Below, piece after piece: positions 60,743-64,000 of a stretch of DNA of 64,000 bases. The translations under genes were made by a program, and so were the position numbers. Below the pieces are notes generated by a model. It ran no database searches, had not been told where the DNA came from, and saw nothing but the letters and a program-made list of their open reading frames with translations. Origin of the DNA: Anticarsia gemmatalis. Its lineage: Eukaryota > Arthropoda > Insecta > Lepidoptera > Erebidae. Location: the NCBI RefSeq assembly GCF_050436995.1, contig NC_134764.1, positions 4,092,001 through 4,156,000 on the forward strand, written 5' to 3'. Position 1 is the first letter of the stretch. Each line of letters opens with the position of its first letter.

Positions 60743-60986
60743 TCTATACTAATATTATAAAGCTGAAGAGTTTGTTTGTTTGAACGCGCTAATTTCAGGA
60801 TCTACAGGTCCGATTTGAAAAAGTCTTTCAGTGTTAGATAGCCCATTTACCGAGGAAAGCTATAGGCTATATAACATCACGCTAAGGTCATTAGGAGCGA
60901 AGTAGCAACGAAAAATATTACAAAAACGGGGAAAATTTTGACCCCTTCTCTTAAGTGGCGCAAGCGAAGTTGCGCGGGTCAGCTAG
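60743..60986 (+). mobile_element. Non-autonomous Helitron, copy 6
   Basis: It starts TCTATACTAATATTATAAAG after A and ends GCGCGGGTCAGCTAG before T. Body as in the other copies, with the hairpin CGCAAGCGAAGTTGCG before the end. Confidence 0.75.
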
Positions 60987-61564
60987 TGGGTAATAATATT
61001 ATACTAAAGCTACCATGGCAAGCTGTTTGTTTTGCACGACCATTCGTTATCCTCGCTAAAAGACGTGAAGTAGAATATGTTAGTAAATAATGTAACTTAT
61101 TTAGCTTGCTTCTTTTAAATAGGACTCACATCGTTGACGCGAATGTGTACAGCACGTCTCTGTAATACAGCTTCGGGTGCATAATAGGTGAGATGTATAA
61201 TTATGTTCACATCAAATAAAACACACATAATCTAAAACACATTTTTATATTTATGCATTGTGGGTAATAAAGTAGACTATCACTTGTTGTAACATGGGGA
61301 ATATGAAGATGGCAGAATATCTTATTAGGAATGTTCAATTCCTTCTCAATACTATTGTAATTTTTTTAGGTATTCCAGAGTTGTGACAGACTACAATAAG
61401 GACCAGTAGGTAATTCCGTGTACAGGGGCGTGCTACACACACACAGAGTCTAGTATGAAACGCTTTCTTTGTCTTCAAATAAGCGTCTTATACAGGTTAA
61501 GTGTGTCTGTAGCACGCCCTCCGTAAAAGAAGATTGATAACCGGCTGGTCCCTATTATAAAATT
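60987..61564. other. Spacer and eIF3c 3' UTR
   Basis: The part next to 61564 is the 3' UTR of eIF3c on the minus strand. No canonical AATAAA on that strand was found in this stretch, so a variant signal is probably used. Confidence 0.35.
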
Positions 61565-64000
61565 TTAGTCGTCGCCACGTTCGTCGTCGCGACGGCGGTT
61601 GCGCGTGCGGCGGTTCCAGCCCTCGCGCTGGCGGCCCTCGCCGCGCTGCCGACCCTCGCCACGTTGCTGTCCGCCGCGCTGGAAGAACGAGCCCTGCTTC
61701 TCGAAGATACGCTCGTTGGAATCCACGACGTTGCCAACCTACGGAATTAAAATCATTCATTTAAAAATTCACATTAGGTCATAACACATAGATGTTATTG
61801 CTACATTAATTAAATGACTGGTTTATAATCAAATAGTGTATAATCTTAACAAAACCAAATGTATGATTAGTACCTTATCAGCGAGTTGCAGCGCCAAAGC
61901 CTGCATCCTTGTCGGCTCTGAGCGATGTAGGATGGCACATTCACTCGGGTCATCGAGAGAAGCTAGCAGCTCCTCGTTGATGATCATTTTGGAGACGAGT
62001 GAGTGCACGCGTTGTCGTGGCAACTCAAACATGTCAGCGAGCGAGCGCAACGACAGTGACGCGTACACGTGTGCGTACGTGAACAGGTAAGTGCGGAGCG
62101 ACTCCTCGCGGATCAGGCGACCCAGCATCGCGCGCACGTTGTCTGCGCCTACCATTAGGTCCCACACCTGTAAAATCATTTATGCATAAAAATATGTAAC
62201 ACGCTAAAACATAACAGAATATAATACAATAAAACCTTTTAGATACAGACCTTAGCATTCATCTTTTCATTGACGATAAAGTTGAGGCAAGCACGCCAGT
62301 CACCACGTCGCATCGCCCTCGCTGCGGCTACGGCATGCTCTCGCATGGACTCTGGAGGGCCAACCAAAGCCTGTCGCTCACTTGCACGCAAGTTCTGGTA
62401 GAAAGTCTTACTGATCATTCGACGACGAGCGTCGAATTCGTGAGCAGCCATGTACGGTATCTCGATCAACATAGCAGACACCAAATACACACACTCGAGT
62501 AACTCTAGATTGATGTGCATGTGGAACGGCATTTGACGCTGCTTCTCGATCTTTTCCTGCTCTTTCGAACGCTCGTGTTGACGCTGAGGCAGCAAGCCCT
62601 GAGCCAGTAATTCTTTAGGTTTACCGGTCATCATCAATTCAGCCAGACAGCCGTGAGCCTCTTTGACGTTACCGCGACGGAAAGCACACAGTCCCAGGTT
62701 AGCCATGGTACGATTGTACAGAATCTGAGTGCTCGGGTCAGAATGTTGCACTGTCTCTTGCAAATGCGACATAAGCAGCAGATCGCGAGCTTGGAACCAG
62801 TTATCGTGTAAAGCATGATGATAGATATGAGATAAGATGGCACGAGTCCTGAGCCGGTCGGTCTCATCGTGGGCGTAGATGTATTTGCAGAGACGTTCCA
62901 TCTTTTTGATAGTTGTTTCCTCACCTGGAGGCAAGTCCTTGCGCACGGCGCGAGTATCAAACTTGTAATAGAGATGGTCAATTTTACGTAAATAAGCGCG
63001 GCATATCTCTTGTGGCGAGCCATCTCGCTCGACAACTTGGCACACGCGGTCGATCAGAGCAGATACTCGGACCTCGTCCTTCAGCCTCTCTACATATTCG
63101 TTAGAGTGTGGGTCACACTCCTTGAGAAGCTTAGTGAACTCATCGTCGAGGCGTTCGAGTGCAGTTAACAGACAACCACGCACGCGGAAAGGCGCCGTAA
63201 CTAGCTGCTCCTGCTCTTCAGTAAAAGCTTCACTGAGAACCATGTCTTCATGAGCTAACAATAGGGTGACCATTTGATCGACATTTTCAACGAGACGCGA
63301 CCAGTACTCGGGCTTCATAGCGTCGGACACCTTAGGATTGTAGTCGAAAAGTGCAGCGACAGTAGCAGCGCGGAGTTTCAGCTGGAGAGCATCTCCCAAG
63401 TTGTGCTGTGCGGCAACAGTACGTAGCTCGTGTAGCAATTCTAATTGAGCGCGGCGGTCGGTACGTTTACGACCGCGAGCTGCGCTGATCTCACCCAACT
63501 TCTTGACAACCAGGGCTGCATCAATGTCGCTATCCTAAAATAAAATTTAAAAACATAAGTATGTATGTTAAGATATAGAACAGTTACTTATATATTTTAG
63601 ATACATTAGTAACATACCTTGGCGAACATCTTAGGCTTATCAGAAATAGCAGCCCCTTTCCCTCCCTTAACGGTTTCCCATTCGCCGCCATCATCAGCCT
63701 GGTCTTTCTTGCTGATCTTGCCAGATCTTTCACGTCTCTCCTCACGTCTCTTGGCCTTGCGTCTGTCCCTCTCTTCTTCACCTTCTTTTTCAGTGGTTTT
63801 CTTATAGAACTTGGCACGGATAGTCATCACGTCACCACGATTCTCACCGTCGGAGCTCTCACTAGAGTCAGAAGAGCTGGAGCCCCAGTCCATGGAATCC
63901 GAGGACTCGTCGTCTTGAGGCGGAGGCCGGCGTGGAGGCTCGGGAGAGCGACGCACCGACACTGGCTTATCTTTAACCTTATCTTCATCATCAGACTCAT
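61565..64000 (-). CDS. eIF3c: Eukaryotic translation initiation factor 3 subunit C (5' part beyond the window)
   Basis: The visible CDS is complement(join(61565..61738, 61874..62167, 62251..63534, 63618..>64000)). The acidic, Ser-rich N-terminal region (SSDSMDWGSSSSDSSES) precedes a basic stretch (RRKAKRREERRERS) and WETVKGGKG. The long exon carries the eIF3c N-terminal helical domain (LELLHELRTVAAQ, KPEYWSRLVENVDQM). The next exon holds the PCI/winged-helix part (SLADMFELPRQRVHSLVSKMI). The last exon is an RGG-like tail (QQRGEGRQRGEGRQREG) ending DDERGDD. Subunit c is a core eIF3 scaffold contacting eIF1 and the 40S ribosome. The first codons lie beyond 64000. Confidence 0.95.

Noticed and set aside
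1..64000. CRISPR arrays, operons or prokaryotic signals
   Set aside because: The window is intron-containing insect nuclear DNA; no regularly spaced repeat arrays were found.

Overview
This window is nuclear DNA of a moth or butterfly (Lepidoptera). The basis is: intron-rich genes with GT-AG junctions; a prophenoloxidase that reads like lepidopteran subunit 2; and interspersed repeats typical of Lepidoptera, namely short non-autonomous Helitrons (TC...CTAG), tRNA- and 5S-headed SINEs, an RTE-type LINE end and TIR elements. The species cannot be fixed from the sequence. Exon coordinates were derived by hand from splice sites, frame continuity and family resemblance. No transcript data were available.

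Layout. 1-83: last codons of an unidentified + strand gene. 1375-4483 (+): MEP-1 zinc-finger protein. 5-8.4 kb: intergenic, with a fold-back repeat and an RTE fragment. 8454-9450 (+): a probable non-coding snoRNA host gene with two related intronic C/D-type RNAs. 9950-17732 (-): prophenoloxidase 2 in 12 exons. Its fourth intron encloses the whole coding region of DPH1 on the other strand (14792-16122). 18.2 kb: a 5S-derived SINE. 19304-25719 (-): four tandem ABHD11-like alpha/beta hydrolase genes with the same exon structure. 26-29.3 kb: repeat-rich, with SINEs and a 1.5-kb TIR transposon carrying two nested Helitrons. 31544-38327 (+): ELOVL fatty-acid elongase. 38870-44287 (+): DDX1 RNA helicase in 13 exons. 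44.5-49.0 kb: a 4.5-kb stretch without a gene, perhaps the long 3' UTR of the next gene. 49020-54793 (-): KMT5A/PR-Set7 histone H4K20 methyltransferase. 55855-58034 (+): HDAC8-like deacetylase, divergent from KMT5A. 58997-60123 (-): UBE2L3-type E2, tail to tail with HDAC8. 61565-64000 (-): eIF3 subunit c, cut by the window edge.

The neighbours do not form one pathway. Most are housekeeping genes of chromatin, RNA and translation, interrupted by immune (PPO2) and lipid or ester metabolism (ELOVL, ABHD11-like) genes. The points most worth follow-up are the DPH1-in-PPO2 nesting with possible antisense overlap, the ABHD11-like array, the paired snoRNA-like elements with compensatory base changes, a perfect 78-bp palindrome, and a class-II-like asparagine in the HDAC8 active-site loop.
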